Source: Streptomyces bungoensis (GTDB taxonomy: Bacteria; Actinomycetota; Actinomycetes; Streptomycetales; Streptomycetaceae). From it: DNA of 64,000 bases. The DNA is taken from assembly GCF_001514215.1 (NCBI RefSeq), contig NZ_KQ948852.1, positions 315,254 through 379,253 on the forward strand. Direction: 5' to 3'. The notes below the pieces were generated by a model, which was not told where the DNA came from, did not search any database, and saw only the letters and a program-made list of their open reading frames with translations. Position numbers and translations under genes: made by a program. Below are positions 7,592-16,300 of this stretch, in pieces; the first letter of the stretch is position 1, and every line of letters begins with the position of its first letter.

Positions 7592-9259
7592 ATGGTCCCG
7601 ATGAGCGCGCAGTCGCCGCCGCAGCCGCAGTACGCCACCCACCACGTCACCAACCAGGCCCCGCCGCTGGCCCCGTACGACGCCTCCGACGACCCGGCCC
7701 TGCTGGAGGGGCTGCGCCGCGAGGGCGCCGGGTGGGCCGAGGCGGACGTCCGGCGGCTGGGGCTGCGCGCCGGCGGCGAGGAGGCCCAGGAGTGGGGCGA
7801 GCTGGCCAACCGGCACGAGCCGGAACTGCGCACCCACGACCGCTACGGCCACCGCGTCGACGAGGTCGAGTTCCACCCCAGCTGGCACCACCTGATGCGG
7901 ACCGCGGTCGCCGAGGGCCTGGCCGGCGCCCCCTGGGGGGACGACCGGCCGGGTGCGCACGTGGCCCGCACGGCGGGCGGCCTGGTGTGGGGGCACACGG
8001 AGGCCGGGCACGGCTGCCCGACGTCGATGACCTACGCCGCCGTGCCCGCCCTGCGCGCCCAGCCGGATCTGGCCGAGGTCTACGAGCCGCTGCTGACCAG
8101 CCGGGCGTACGACCCCGGGCTGCGCGTGCCCACCGAGAAGCCCGGGCTGCTCGCCGGGATGGGCATGACCGAGAAGCAGGGCGGCTCGGACGTCCGGACG
8201 AACACCACCGTGGCCACGCCCACCGGCGAGCCCGGCGTGTACACGCTGCGCGGGCACAAGTGGTTCACCTCGGCGCCGATGTGCGACGTCTTCCTGGTGC
8301 TCGCTCAGGCCCCGGCCGGCCTGTCCTGCTTCCTGGTGCCGAGGGTGCTGCCGGACGGCAGCCGCAACGTCTTCCGCATCCAGCGGCTGAAGGACAAGCT
8401 CGGCAACCGGTCCAACGCCTCCTCGGAGCCGGAGTTCGACCGGACGGTGGCCTGGCTGGTCGGACCGGAGGGGCGGGGCGTGAAGACCATCATCGAGATG
8501 GTCAACTGCACCCGCCTGGACTGCGTGATGTCGTCGGCGACCCTGATGCGCAAGACCCTCGTCGAGGCGGGCCACCACGCACGCCACCGCAGCGCGTTCG
8601 GCGCCCGCCTGGCCGAGCAGCCGCTGATGCGCAACGTCCTGGCCGACCTGGCGCTCGAGTCGGAGGCGGCGACGACGCTCACGCTGCGGCTGGCCGGGGC
8701 CGCGGACCGGGCGGTGCGCGGGGACGCCGGGGAGCGGGCCTTCCGCCGGATCGCCACCGCGGTCGGCAAGTACTGGGTCACCAAGCGGGGGCCGGCCTTC
8801 ACCGCGGAGGCCCTGGAGTGCCTGGGCGGCAACGGGTACGTCGAGGACTCCGGGATGCCCCGCCACTACCGGGAGGCTCCGCTGCTGTCGATCTGGGAGG
8901 GCTCGGGCAACGTCAACGCGCTGGACGTGCTGCGCGCCCTGGGCCGGGAACCGGGCACCGCCGAGGCCCTGTTCACCGAACTCGCCCACGCGCGCGGGGC
9001 GGACGCCCGCCTGGACGCGGCCGTGGCCGGGCTGCGGAAGCAGATCGCGGAAACCGGCCAGGTGGGCGCGCGCCGGCTGGTCGAGCGGATGGCCCTCGTC
9101 CTGCAGGCCTCCCTGCTGGTCCGGCACGCTCCGCACCCGGTCGCGGACGCCTTCTGCGCGACCCGGCTGGGCGGCGACTGGGGGTTCGCGTTCGGCACGC
9201 TGCCGGCCGGGACCGACCTGGACACGATCCTGGATCGGGCCCTGCCCGGGGGTGCCTGA
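7592..9259 (+). CDS. aidB: AidB-type acyl-CoA dehydrogenase
   Basis: About 555 residues, close to E. coli AidB (541), and collinear with it by memory: THHVTNQAPPL near the N-terminus, REGAGW, FHPAWH-like FHPSWHHLM, then GMGMTEKQGGSDVRTNTT, GHKWFTSAP, QRLKDKLGNRSNAS and YREAPLLSIWEGSGNVN. AidB is an FAD protein of the adaptive response to DNA alkylation; its substrate is debated (isovaleryl-CoA oxidation, DNA protection). Starts at GTG 7577, ATG 7592 and ATG 7601 are all in frame. No Shine-Dalgarno sequence decides; ATG 7592 has GCGGAAG 14 nt upstream. The divergent PaaX regulator suggests induction by an acyl-CoA. Confidence 0.88.
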   Translation: MVPMSAQSPPQPQYATHHVTNQAPPLAPYDASDDPALLEGLRREGAGWAEADVRRLGLRAGGEEAQEWGELANRHEPELRTHDRYGHRVDEVEFHPSWHHLMRTAVAEGLAGAPWGDDRPGAHVARTAGGLVWGHTEAGHGCPTSMTYAAVPALRAQPDLAEVYEPLLTSRAYDPGLRVPTEKPGLLAGMGMTEKQGGSDVRTNTTVATPTGEPGVYTLRGHKWFTSAPMCDVFLVLAQAPAGLSCFLVPRVLPDGSRNVFRIQRLKDKLGNRSNASSEPEFDRTVAWLVGPEGRGVKTIIEMVNCTRLDCVMSSATLMRKTLVEAGHHARHRSAFGARLAEQPLMRNVLADLALESEAATTLTLRLAGAADRAVRGDAGERAFRRIATAVGKYWVTKRGPAFTAEALECLGGNGYVEDSGMPRHYREAPLLSIWEGSGNVNALDVLRALGREPGTAEALFTELAHARGADARLDAAVAGLRKQIAETGQVGARRLVERMALVLQASLLVRHAPHPVADAFCATRLGGDWGFAFGTLPAGTDLDTILDRALPGGA

Positions 9260-9265
9260 CCCCCG

Positions 9266-9289
9266 GTCGCCCGGGCCTCTCCGGGCGAC
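9266..9289 (+). terminator. Terminator after aidB-like gene
   Basis: GTCGCCCGG (9266-9274) pairs perfectly with CCGGGCGAC (9281-9289) around a 6-nt loop, starting 7 bp after the stop codon. Confidence 0.65.
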
Positions 9290-9417
9290 TGGACCCGTGC
9301 CGTCCGCGTGGCCGGTGACAGCCGACGGATCGCACACAGTCAGCGCGTGACCGCACATCGTTGTCAGTGGCGTGGTACAGACTCGCGATCAGGTGGCACT
9401 CGCCCGGGGAGGACAAC

Positions 9418-11397
9418 GTGTTCACGGGGATCGACGAGGTGGACTGGGCCTCGCTGCACCACGCGCACGGCAGCGCGGAGGACGTACCCGTATGGCTGCG
9501 GGGCCTCGCCTCCGCGGACGCCGCCGAGCGGGAGACCGCGCTCGACGGCATGTACGGCACGGTCCACCACGAGGGGAACGTGTACGACTCGACGCTCGCC
9601 TGCGTGCCCTTCCTGTTCTCGCTGGCGGCGCGCGACGTGGTGCCGGAGCGGGGCTGCATCGTGGAGCTGCTGGTCAGCATCGGGGCGGAGAGCGGGGACG
9701 CACGCGCGCGTGAGGCGGTGCGGGCGGGCGCGGACGTGTTCGTGTCCCTCCTCGGGGACACGGACGCGGGGGTGCGCGCGGCGGCGGCCGGGGCCGTCGT
9801 CCGCTTCCTCGACGACCCGGCCCGGATCCTGGACCTGGTGCGGCGGCGGATCCCGGCCGAGCGGGACGGCCGGGTCCTGCTCACGCTCACCGAGGCCGTC
9901 GGCCTGTTCGCCCGGCGGCACCCGGGACATGCCGCCGCCGCGGTGGACGTCCTGGCCGAGCAGAGCGCCCCGCCCGGCGACCCGGGGCTGCGGCTGGCCG
10001 CCCTGGGCCAGCTGGCGCTCGCCGCACCCGACCGGGTGCCGGACGGCCTGGTGCCGACGGCCGTCCGGCTGCTGCGCGACCGGTCGGCGCGCCGCGCCCG
10101 CGTCCCGGTGCGGTCCGGGAACGACACCCTGGTGGGGCGGATCCGGCGGCTGCGCCCTTCCGACGAGGAGGGCGCCCGGCTGCTGCGCACCCTGCACACG
10201 GCACTCGGTGACCGGACCGGTGAGCGGATCGCCCTGCTGAGCGGGCAGTTGGGCAGCCCGGATCCGATGGACCGGTGCAACGCCGTGCGCATGGCGGCGG
10301 TGCTCTTCCGCGGCTGGCGCGCCGACACCGCCGGGCCCGTGGCCCTGCTCGGCGGCCAACTGGGTTCGGAGCAGGAGTGGTTACGGGACGCGGCGGTGTC
10401 GGTCCTGTCGGAGCTGTACGACCTGGCCGCTCCCGCCGCGGACGACCTGTACGCCCTGCTGGCCGTCCGGCCGGACCTGTGGACCCACCGGTGGGAGCGC
10501 GGCGCCCCCGCCCTGGGCGGCGCGCTCAAGGCCCTGGCCCGCAGCGGCGATCCCCGGGCGGTCCCGTTCCTGGCGCACGTGCTGGCGGGCCCCCGGATGC
10601 CCGACGGCGTGGGACGGGAGATCGCGCACCTGGGCCCGGCGGCGGCTCCTCTCGTCCCGGCGTTACGGCACCGGCTGGCCCGGATCCCGCTGGACTCCCC
10701 CGCCGCCGACGCACTCGCCGCCCCGTTGCTGGCCGCGCTCAGGGCCATCGGCGATCCCGCCGCGACACCGGAGGTGCTGCGCCTGCTGTCCGGCGCGCCG
10801 GACGGCCTCGGGGCGCGCGAGCGGGTCGCCGGGCAGGCCGTGGGCACCCTGGACGCCCTCGGGACGACACGAGCGGCGGCCCCGGTCCTGCGGGCACTGC
10901 TCCACGGCCGGCACGCGGCCGCCGCGGCGGGCGCCCTGTGGTCGGCGGACGGCGACCTTTCCCTCGTCCTCCCGGCACTGCTGCGGGAGTTGGCGCAGGA
11001 CGACCCGGGAAGGCGCCGGGCGGCCGCGGGGCACCTGGGCGGGATGGGTCCGGCCGCCCGCGCGGCCCTGCCGGAGCTGCGCCGGCTGGCGGCGTCGGGC
11101 CCGCCCCGGGACCGGACATCGGCCGCGTCCGCGCTCTGGCGCATCACCGGGGACCCGGAATCCGTGCTCCCGGTGCTGCGCACCGCCTGGACGGACAGCC
11201 CCCGCACCCGCGGCCCCGTCGCGCGGTGCCTGGCCGCGATGGGCCGGGCCGCCGCACCGCTGCGCGACCTGATGGCGGCGGAACTCGCCTCACCGCGCCG
11301 CCACACGGCTCGCGCCCGCGGGTACGACGGCCCGCCTGACATCCCCGGGGACGAGGCGCTGCTCAGGGCGTGCGCGGCGGTGCTGGCAGGCCTGTAG
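9418..11397 (+). CDS. HEAT-repeat protein with two TTA codons
   Basis: A 659-residue protein made almost wholly of alpha-helical HEAT/PBS-lyase-type repeats (for example VSLLGDTDAGVRAAAAGAVVRFL and LGSEQEWLRDAAVSVLSELYDL), a scaffold that binds proteins or nucleic acid. No catalytic domain, signal peptide or membrane segment is seen. The GTG at 9418 has GGGAGGA 5 nt upstream; a TTG at 9361 is open but lacks an RBS. Leucine codons at 10381-10383 and 10663-10665 are TTA, the rarest Streptomyces codon, read only by the bldA tRNA. Translation is therefore likely to be tied to development. Similar repeat proteins are common orphans in this genus. Confidence 0.82.
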   Translation: MFTGIDEVDWASLHHAHGSAEDVPVWLRGLASADAAERETALDGMYGTVHHEGNVYDSTLACVPFLFSLAARDVVPERGCIVELLVSIGAESGDARAREAVRAGADVFVSLLGDTDAGVRAAAAGAVVRFLDDPARILDLVRRRIPAERDGRVLLTLTEAVGLFARRHPGHAAAAVDVLAEQSAPPGDPGLRLAALGQLALAAPDRVPDGLVPTAVRLLRDRSARRARVPVRSGNDTLVGRIRRLRPSDEEGARLLRTLHTALGDRTGERIALLSGQLGSPDPMDRCNAVRMAAVLFRGWRADTAGPVALLGGQLGSEQEWLRDAAVSVLSELYDLAAPAADDLYALLAVRPDLWTHRWERGAPALGGALKALARSGDPRAVPFLAHVLAGPRMPDGVGREIAHLGPAAAPLVPALRHRLARIPLDSPAADALAAPLLAALRAIGDPAATPEVLRLLSGAPDGLGARERVAGQAVGTLDALGTTRAAAPVLRALLHGRHAAAAAGALWSADGDLSLVLPALLRELAQDDPGRRRAAAGHLGGMGPAARAALPELRRLAASGPPRDRTSAASALWRITGDPESVLPVLRTAWTDSPRTRGPVARCLAAMGRAAAPLRDLMAAELASPRRHTARARGYDGPPDIPGDEALLRACAAVLAGL

Positions 11398-11420
11398 GAG
11401 CGGGCCGGGCGGCGGGCAGG

Positions 11421-12017
11421 TCAGCCGGTCATGCGCCCCCACTGGGGTCCCAGGCGGGCCCATTCGGCGTCCCAGTGGGCCAGGCGGCGGCGTTCCAGGC
11501 GGGAGCGGAGGGCCAGACCGCCGAAGAGGGGGACGGCGGCGGCCGTCACTCCCACCAGCACGCCGGTCAGGGTGCCGCGGAAGGCCGCCTCGGAGGGAGT
11601 GGTGGGGCGGGAGACCAGGTGGCCCCGCGGATCGGTCCAGACGGTGACCGGGGTCCCGGCCCTGCTGCCGGGCGCGACCCGGGCCTGCCCGGTGTGGTTC
11701 TCGCCGTCGGGGGCGGTCCAGCGCACCTCGGCCCAGACGCGTTCGCCCCCGGAGCCCGCGGCGGTGGTCCGTCCGGGGGCCCGCGCGACGACGCGGGCGA
11801 CGGTGGGCCGCCAGTCCGCGCGTTCCCGGGCCAGCCCGTGCTCCACCGACCGCGCCGCCAGCAGACCGGCCAGCACCCCGGTCACGACGGTCAGCAGCCA
11901 GGCGGCGAGCAGCAGCCAGGCCTCCACCACGTCGGCCCTCCGCCGCAGCGGATTGCGCCGCCAGCGCCACAGCCACACCTTGGGACCACGGAACGCCTTC
12001 AAAGGCATCCTCCTCAC
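11421..12017 (-). CDS. Rv1733c-family two-helix membrane protein
   Basis: A 198-residue membrane protein of the Rv1733c-like family found across actinobacteria. It has a basic N-terminus (RNPLRRRADVVEAW), a first transmembrane segment at about 34-53, an extracytoplasmic domain with VWTDPRGHLVSRPTTPSEA, and a second segment at about 145-168 followed by a charged tail ending in ERRRLAHWDAEWARL. The function is unknown; Rv1733c of M. tuberculosis is a dormancy antigen. GTG 12017 and ATG 12008 are both possible starts: GAGGAGG is directly against the ATG, too close for normal use. The neighbouring HEAT gene is convergent. Confidence 0.82.
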   Translation of the reverse strand: MRRMPLKAFRGPKVWLWRWRRNPLRRRADVVEAWLLLAAWLLTVVTGVLAGLLAARSVEHGLARERADWRPTVARVVARAPGRTTAAGSGGERVWAEVRWTAPDGENHTGQARVAPGSRAGTPVTVWTDPRGHLVSRPTTPSEAAFRGTLTGVLVGVTAAAVPLFGGLALRSRLERRRLAHWDAEWARLGPQWGRMTG

Positions 12018-12160
12018 GAGCGCACCGACAGGCCGGACCGACCTCCCATACGGGCGGGGCCGCTCCGTTGCTCACGACGAGCCGTCACCCCGACGGTCGC
12101 ACGAGTCACCCGGTTCGCGCAGGCTCATGCCGGAACCGGCCCGGCAGATCTCGGTGCCGG

Positions 12161-12209
12161 GGTGACGTCACCGCCGTGACCTGCGGTGACGCGCCTTGGC
12201 GGGGTGACT
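12161..12209. promoter_or_regulatory. GTGAC-rich cluster with a 12-bp palindrome
   Basis: GGTGACGTCACC (12161-12172) is a perfect palindrome. GTGAC recurs three more times within the next 40 bp (near 12176, 12186 and 12204). The cluster lies 72-120 bp upstream of the beta-propeller gene, where an activator or repressor could bind. No named regulator is assigned. Confidence 0.35.
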
Positions 12210-12280
12210 GTCAGTGGTGCGGTGCAGACTGACCGGTATCTGACGACTACCTGGACGAAGACGTCCCGGAGGTGATCGGC

Positions 12281-13366
12281 ATGACCGAGGTCCTGCTCAC
12301 CGTGGGTACCCGCAAGGGCCTGTTCATCGGGCGACGGCGAGGTGGCACCTGGGAGTTCGACGACCGCCCCTGTTTCAACGCGCAGGCCGTGTACTCGGTC
12401 GCCATCGACACCCGCGGCGGCACACCGCGGCTGCTGGCGGGCGGCGACAGCGCGCACTGGGGCCCGTCGGTGTTCCACTCCGACGACCTGGGCCGCACCT
12501 GGACCGAACCGGCCCGGCCCGCCGTCAAGTTCCCCAAGGACACCGGCGCCTCGCTGGAGCGGGTCTGGCAGCTGCACCCGGCCGCCGCCGAGCCGGACGT
12601 GGTGTACGCGGGCACGGAACCGGCCGCGCTGTACCGGTCCGAGGACCGCGGGGAGAGCTTCGAGCTGGTGCGTCCCCTGTGGGAGCACCCGACCCGCTCC
12701 CGTTGGGTGCCGGGCGGCGGCGGTGAGGGCCTGCACACGGTGCTCACCGACGCGCGCGACCCGCGGGCGGTGACCGTGGCCGTCTCCACCGCCGGGGTGT
12801 TCCGCACCGCGGACGGCGGGGCGAGCTGGTCGCCGTCCAACTCCGGGGTGTCCGCGGTGTTCCTGCCGGACCCCGACCCGGAGTTCGGCCAGTGCGTGCA
12901 CAAGGTCGCCCGGGACGCGGCCGACCCGGACCGGCTGTACCTGCAGAACCACTGGGGTGTGTACAGAAGCGACGACGCGGGCGCGCACTGGACCGACATC
13001 GGCGCGGGCCTGCCGTCGACGTTCGGCTTCGCCGTGGCCGCCCATCCCCACCGCGGCGGCACGGCGTACGTCTTCCCGATCAACGCCGACGCCGACCGGG
13101 TCCCCGCGGACCGCCGCTGCCGGGTCTTCCGCACGGCCGACGCGGGCGGGAGCTGGGAGCCGCTGACCAAGGGGCTGCCGGAGGAGGACCACTACGGCAC
13201 GGTGCTGCGCGACGCGCTGGCGACGGACGACGCGGATCCGGCCGGGATCTACTTCGGCAACCGCAACGGCGAGGTGTACGCCTCGGCCGACGACGGCGAC
13301 AGCTGGCAGCAGCTCGCCTCGCACCTGCCGGACGTGCTGTGCGTGCGGGCCGCGGTGATCGCCTGA
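12281..13366 (+). CDS. Asp-box (BNR) beta-propeller, sialidase/photosystem-stability-factor-like
   Basis: A 361-residue cytoplasmic beta-propeller. At least six Asp-box repeats (S/T-x-D-x-G-x-x-W) are visible: HSDDLGRTW, SEDRGESF, TADGGASW, SDDAGAHW, TADAGGSW and SADDGDSW. There is no signal peptide, and the sialidase FRIP motif and arginine triad are not evident, so glycosidase activity should not be assumed. Related proteins are usually labelled exo-alpha-sialidase or WD40/YVTN repeat protein. The ATG at 12281 follows GGAGGTGATC (12269-12278), a perfect match to the 16S anti-SD, rather than the GTG inside it at 12272. Confidence 0.85.
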   Translation: MTEVLLTVGTRKGLFIGRRRGGTWEFDDRPCFNAQAVYSVAIDTRGGTPRLLAGGDSAHWGPSVFHSDDLGRTWTEPARPAVKFPKDTGASLERVWQLHPAAAEPDVVYAGTEPAALYRSEDRGESFELVRPLWEHPTRSRWVPGGGGEGLHTVLTDARDPRAVTVAVSTAGVFRTADGGASWSPSNSGVSAVFLPDPDPEFGQCVHKVARDAADPDRLYLQNHWGVYRSDDAGAHWTDIGAGLPSTFGFAVAAHPHRGGTAYVFPINADADRVPADRRCRVFRTADAGGSWEPLTKGLPEEDHYGTVLRDALATDDADPAGIYFGNRNGEVYASADDGDSWQQLASHLPDVLCVRAAVIA

Positions 13367-13450
13367 CCCGGCGGCCTTCCGGCGGCGCCGGCGAAGGAGG
13401 TGGACGCGGAGGCGGTCGGCGGAGTCGGCGGTCCGGTCATCCTCGGCCGG

Positions 13451-13480
13451 CACCGGTCGTAGCGTGATCGCCGACCGGTG
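13451..13480 (+). promoter_or_regulatory. Candidate promoter within an inverted repeat upstream of ung
   Basis: CACCGGTC (13451-13458) and GACCGGTG (13473-13480) form an 8-bp inverted repeat that brackets TAGCGT (13460-13465), a -10-like hexamer. The predicted start of transcription near 13472 would fall in the right arm. It may be an operator for the ung-kinase pair or a chance dyad. Confidence 0.35.
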
Positions 13481-13501
13481 AACGGCAGTAGGGTGACGCC
13501 C

Positions 13502-14179
13502 GTGGCACCACGACCCTTGCACGAAATCGTCGAACCCGGCTGGGCGAAGGCCCTGGAGCCCGTCGCCGGACGGATCGCCGCCATGGGCGACTTCCTGCGC
13601 GCGGAGATCGCCGCGGGACGCACCTACCTCCCGGCCGGGGCGAACGTCCTGCGCGCCTTCCAGCAGCCCTTCGACGAGGTACGGGTCCTGATCGTCGGTC
13701 AGGACCCGTACCCCACCCCGGGCCACGCGGTCGGCCTGTCGTTCTCGGTCGCGCCCGAGGTGCGCCCGCTGCCGCCGAGTCTGATCAACATCTTCCGCGA
13801 GCTGCAGACCGACCTGGGGCTGCCTCTGCCGTCCACCGGCGACCTCACACCGTGGACCCAGCAGGGGGTGCTGCTGCTCAACAGGGCGCTCACCACGGCG
13901 CCGCGCAGCCCGGGCGCGCACCGGGGCAAGGGCTGGGAGGAGGTCACCGAGCAGGCGATCCGGGCCCTCGCGGGACGCGGCAAGCCGCTGGTGTCCGTCC
14001 TGTGGGGCCGCGACGCCCGCAACCTGCGCCCGCTGCTGGGCCGGCTGCCCGCCGTGGAGTCGGCCCACCCGTCGCCCATGTCGGCCGACCGCGGGTTCTT
14101 CGGCTCGCGTCCGTTCAGCCGGGCCAACGACCTGCTGATCCAGCAGGGCGGACAGCCGGTGGACTGGCGCCTGCCGTGA
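13502..14179 (+). CDS. ung: Uracil-DNA glycosylase, family 1
   Basis: About 225 residues, the usual size. It removes uracil from DNA as the first step of base excision repair. The catalytic water-activating loop is [18 protein letters not shown], the uracil-recognition segment LLLNRALTT, and the DNA-intercalating loop [21 protein letters not shown] with the essential His. GTG 13478, 13493 and 13502 are in frame; 13502 is preferred because it matches the usual N-terminus (APRPLHEIV). The stop codon overlaps the start of the downstream kinase by four bases (GTGA), so the two are translationally coupled. Confidence 0.94.
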   Translation: MAPRPLHEIVEPGWAKALEPVAGRIAAMGDFLRAEIAAGRTYLPAGANVLRAFQQPFDEVRVLIVGQDPYPTPGHAVGLSFSVAPEVRPLPPSLINIFRELQTDLGLPLPSTGDLTPWTQQGVLLLNRALTTAPRSPGAHRGKGWEEVTEQAIRALAGRGKPLVSVLWGRDARNLRPLLGRLPAVESAHPSPMSADRGFFGSRPFSRANDLLIQQGGQPVDWRLP

Positions 14180-15141
14180 CCGTCCCCGGCTACCTGGCCG
14201 TGGACTCAGGGGGCTCGGGCCTCCGGGTCGCCGTCGGTGTCCCGGGGCGGGCGCCGTCGGCCCGGGGAGCGACGGCGGAACCGGTCCGCACCGGTGCCCG
14301 GGGGATCGATCCCGGGCATCTGACGGCCCAGTTGGTGCCCCTCGTCCTGCACCTGAGACAGCAAGCCGGGCTGGGCGAACTGGGCACGGCCGTCGTCGGC
14401 GCCGCCGGGTTCGCATCCCTGGGCGACGCCCTGCGCGCCGAACTGCCCGGCGCGCTCGGCCGCGAGCTGGGCGTGCGGACCGTGGCGCTCGCCGCCGACG
14501 CGGTGACGGCGTACGTCGGCGCGCTCGGGCCGCGTCCGGGTGCCGTCGTCGCCGCGGGCACCGGCCTCATCGCGATCGGGACCGACCTGACCCGCTGGCG
14601 GCGCGCGGACGGCTGGGGCCATCTGCTGGGCGACTGCGGCGGCGGGGCCTGGATCGGGCGGGCGGGCCTGGAGGCGGCGCTGCGCGCCCACGACGGCCGC
14701 GACGGCGGCTCCGCCGCGCTGCTGGCCTGCGCGGAGGAGCAGTTCGGCCCGGTGCGCGGGTTGCCCGGCCTGCTCTACCCGCGCGCCGACCGCCCGGCCG
14801 TGCTCGCCTCGTTCGCCCCCCGGGTGGCCGACAGCGCCCCGCACGACCCCGTGGCCGCCGGCATCCTGCGCGCCGCCGCCCGCAACGTCGCCGAGTCCGC
14901 CGCGGCCGTGTGCCCGGCCTCCGGCGAGCCCGACGTGGCGCTCACGGGCGGCCTCCTGAAGATGGGCGCCCCTCTCCTCGCACCGCTGCGCGAGGAGTTG
15001 TCGCAGCGGTTGCCGCACGCGCGGCAGGTCCCGGCCGAGGGCGACCCGCTGCACGGCTGCGTGCGGATCGCCGACGAGCTGGCGGCGGGCCGGCTCGCCC
15101 TCCCGGGTGAGCCCACGCTGCTCTGCGTGTTTCCCGCATAA
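14176..15141 (+). CDS. N-acetylglucosamine kinase-like BadF/BadG/BcrA ATPase
   Basis: A 321-residue protein of the ASKHA fold. The phosphate-1 loop is [14 protein letters not shown] near the N-terminus, the middle glycine-rich motif is [11 protein letters not shown], and the adenosine motif is ALTGGLL near residue 255. The family includes N-acetylglucosamine and glucosamine kinases, which feed recycled cell-wall or chitin sugars into metabolism; the precise sugar is not clear. The GTG at 14176 overlaps the uracil-DNA glycosylase stop codon, so it is translated from the same mRNA. That pairing with a DNA-repair enzyme makes no obvious metabolic sense. Confidence 0.82.
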   Translation: MTVPGYLAVDSGGSGLRVAVGVPGRAPSARGATAEPVRTGARGIDPGHLTAQLVPLVLHLRQQAGLGELGTAVVGAAGFASLGDALRAELPGALGRELGVRTVALAADAVTAYVGALGPRPGAVVAAGTGLIAIGTDLTRWRRADGWGHLLGDCGGGAWIGRAGLEAALRAHDGRDGGSAALLACAEEQFGPVRGLPGLLYPRADRPAVLASFAPRVADSAPHDPVAAGILRAAARNVAESAAAVCPASGEPDVALTGGLLKMGAPLLAPLREELSQRLPHARQVPAEGDPLHGCVRIADELAAGRLALPGEPTLLCVFPA

Positions 15142-15239
15142 CGGCGGTTCTGTGCGAGTTGTCCGGCGCGTACCTGAAACACCTGCCAAGAGGGCGTAAC
15201 TCAGCAGACAAAACCGGACGGATACCGCTCACCTGCACC

Positions 15240-15283
15240 CTCCCCGAACAGGGGAGCCCAGGAAGTTAGTAACATGCGGCGCC
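15240..15283 (+). promoter_or_regulatory. Hairpin and possible leaderless promoter upstream of the CbiX gene
   Basis: CTCCCC (15240-15245) and GGGGAG (15251-15256) form a 6-bp hairpin. It is followed by GTTAGTAAC (15265-15273), a short palindrome, and by TAACAT (15270-15275), a -10-like box 8 bp before the ATG at 15284. Transcription could start at or very near the ATG. An off-frame ATG at 15274 is better placed for GGAAG. Confidence 0.3.
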
Positions 15284-16207
15284 ATGAGCTCCCCCACTGG
15301 GCCCGCGTCCGGCCTGCCAGTACGAATGCCGCGACCCCGCCAGCCCGGACGGCACCGCCGGCCGGAACCGCTGGTGGCTCCCGAGGGCGCGCCCGCGCTC
15401 GTCCTCGCGGTGCCCGGCGTGCCCAGCGCCGCCACGCGCAGCCTCGCCGAGGAGGTCGTGAGCATCGCTCGTTCCGAGCTGCCCGGCCTGGATGCCCGGA
15501 TCGGGTACCTGGACGGGGACGACACCGAGTTCCCCAGCCTGAAGGCCGTTCTGACGCGCGCCGCCGAGGAGCGCACCGCCCGCTACGAGCGGGCCCTCGC
15601 CGCCGGTGCCGAGGTCAAGGAGCCCGACGGCCCGGTCGCCGTCGTCGTCCCGCTGCTGGCCGGCCCGGACAGCTCGCTGCTGCGCCAGATCCGCCAGTCC
15701 GTGATGGACAGCCGGGTCGCCGCCGAGCTGACCGACGTGCTCGGCCCGCACCCGCTGCTCGCCGAGGCGCTGCACGTGCGCCTGTCCGAGGCGAGCCTGG
15801 CGCGCGCCGACCGTGCGCGCCTGTTCACCGTGGCCACCGCCGCGGACGGCATCATCCTGGCCTCCGTGGGCGGCGAGGAGGCCGTGCAGGCGGCCGGCAT
15901 CACCGGCATGCTGCTCGCCGCGCGCCTGGCGGTGCCGGTGATGGCGGCGGCCCTGGACCAGGACGGCTCGATCGCCTCGGTGGCCGAGCAGCTGCGCTCC
16001 TCCGGCTCCCAGCAGCTGGCCCTCGCGCCGTACCTGATCGGCCCGGAGATCGACGCGGCGCTGCTCACGGCCGCCGCCGAGGAGGTGGGCTGCGCCACGG
16101 CCGAGGCGCTCGGCGCCTACCCGGCGATCGGCAAGCTCGCCCTCGCCAAGTACACGACCGCGCTGGGCATCGCCCCGCAGCCGGCGCAGGGCACGCCGGC
16201 CCGCTGA
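15284..16207 (+). CDS. CbiX/sirohydrochlorin chelatase-like protein
   Basis: A 307-residue protein related to the class II chelatases CbiX and SirB, which insert cobalt or iron into sirohydrochlorin. After a Pro/Arg-rich N-terminus of about 35 residues there are two repeats of the chelatase fold: ALVLAVPGVPSAATRSLAEEV and the VAVVVPLLAGPDS strand, then a second copy with LVLAPYLIGPEID-like LALAPYLIGPEIDAAL. The usual metal-binding histidine of the first HGS/HGT motif is replaced (VPGVPS), so enzyme activity is uncertain. No other cobalamin or siroheme gene is nearby. A 30-bp terminator follows. Confidence 0.75.
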   Translation: MSSPTGPASGLPVRMPRPRQPGRHRRPEPLVAPEGAPALVLAVPGVPSAATRSLAEEVVSIARSELPGLDARIGYLDGDDTEFPSLKAVLTRAAEERTARYERALAAGAEVKEPDGPVAVVVPLLAGPDSSLLRQIRQSVMDSRVAAELTDVLGPHPLLAEALHVRLSEASLARADRARLFTVATAADGIILASVGGEEAVQAAGITGMLLAARLAVPVMAAALDQDGSIASVAEQLRSSGSQQLALAPYLIGPEIDAALLTAAAEEVGCATAEALGAYPAIGKLALAKYTTALGIAPQPAQGTPAR

Positions 16208-16218
16208 CCGGCACGTCG

Positions 16219-16281
16219 CCCCCGGACACGGCGAAGGGCCCGCTCCAGTAGCTGGAGCGGGCCCTTCGCCGTGTCCGGGGG
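16219..16281. terminator. Very strong bidirectional terminator, 30-bp perfect stem
   Basis: Positions 16219-16248 are the exact reverse complement of 16252-16281, with a 3-nt loop (TAG). It lies between the convergent stop codons of the chelatase-like and lactonase genes, 12 bp past the first and 20 bp before the second, so it serves both directions. Confidence 0.9.
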
Positions 16282-16300
16282 GGGCGGGCCTCTCGCCGCC

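Noticed and set aside
13249..14127. Antisense frames over uracil-DNA glycosylase
   Set aside because: They have no motifs and lie opposite a gene with intact catalytic loops.
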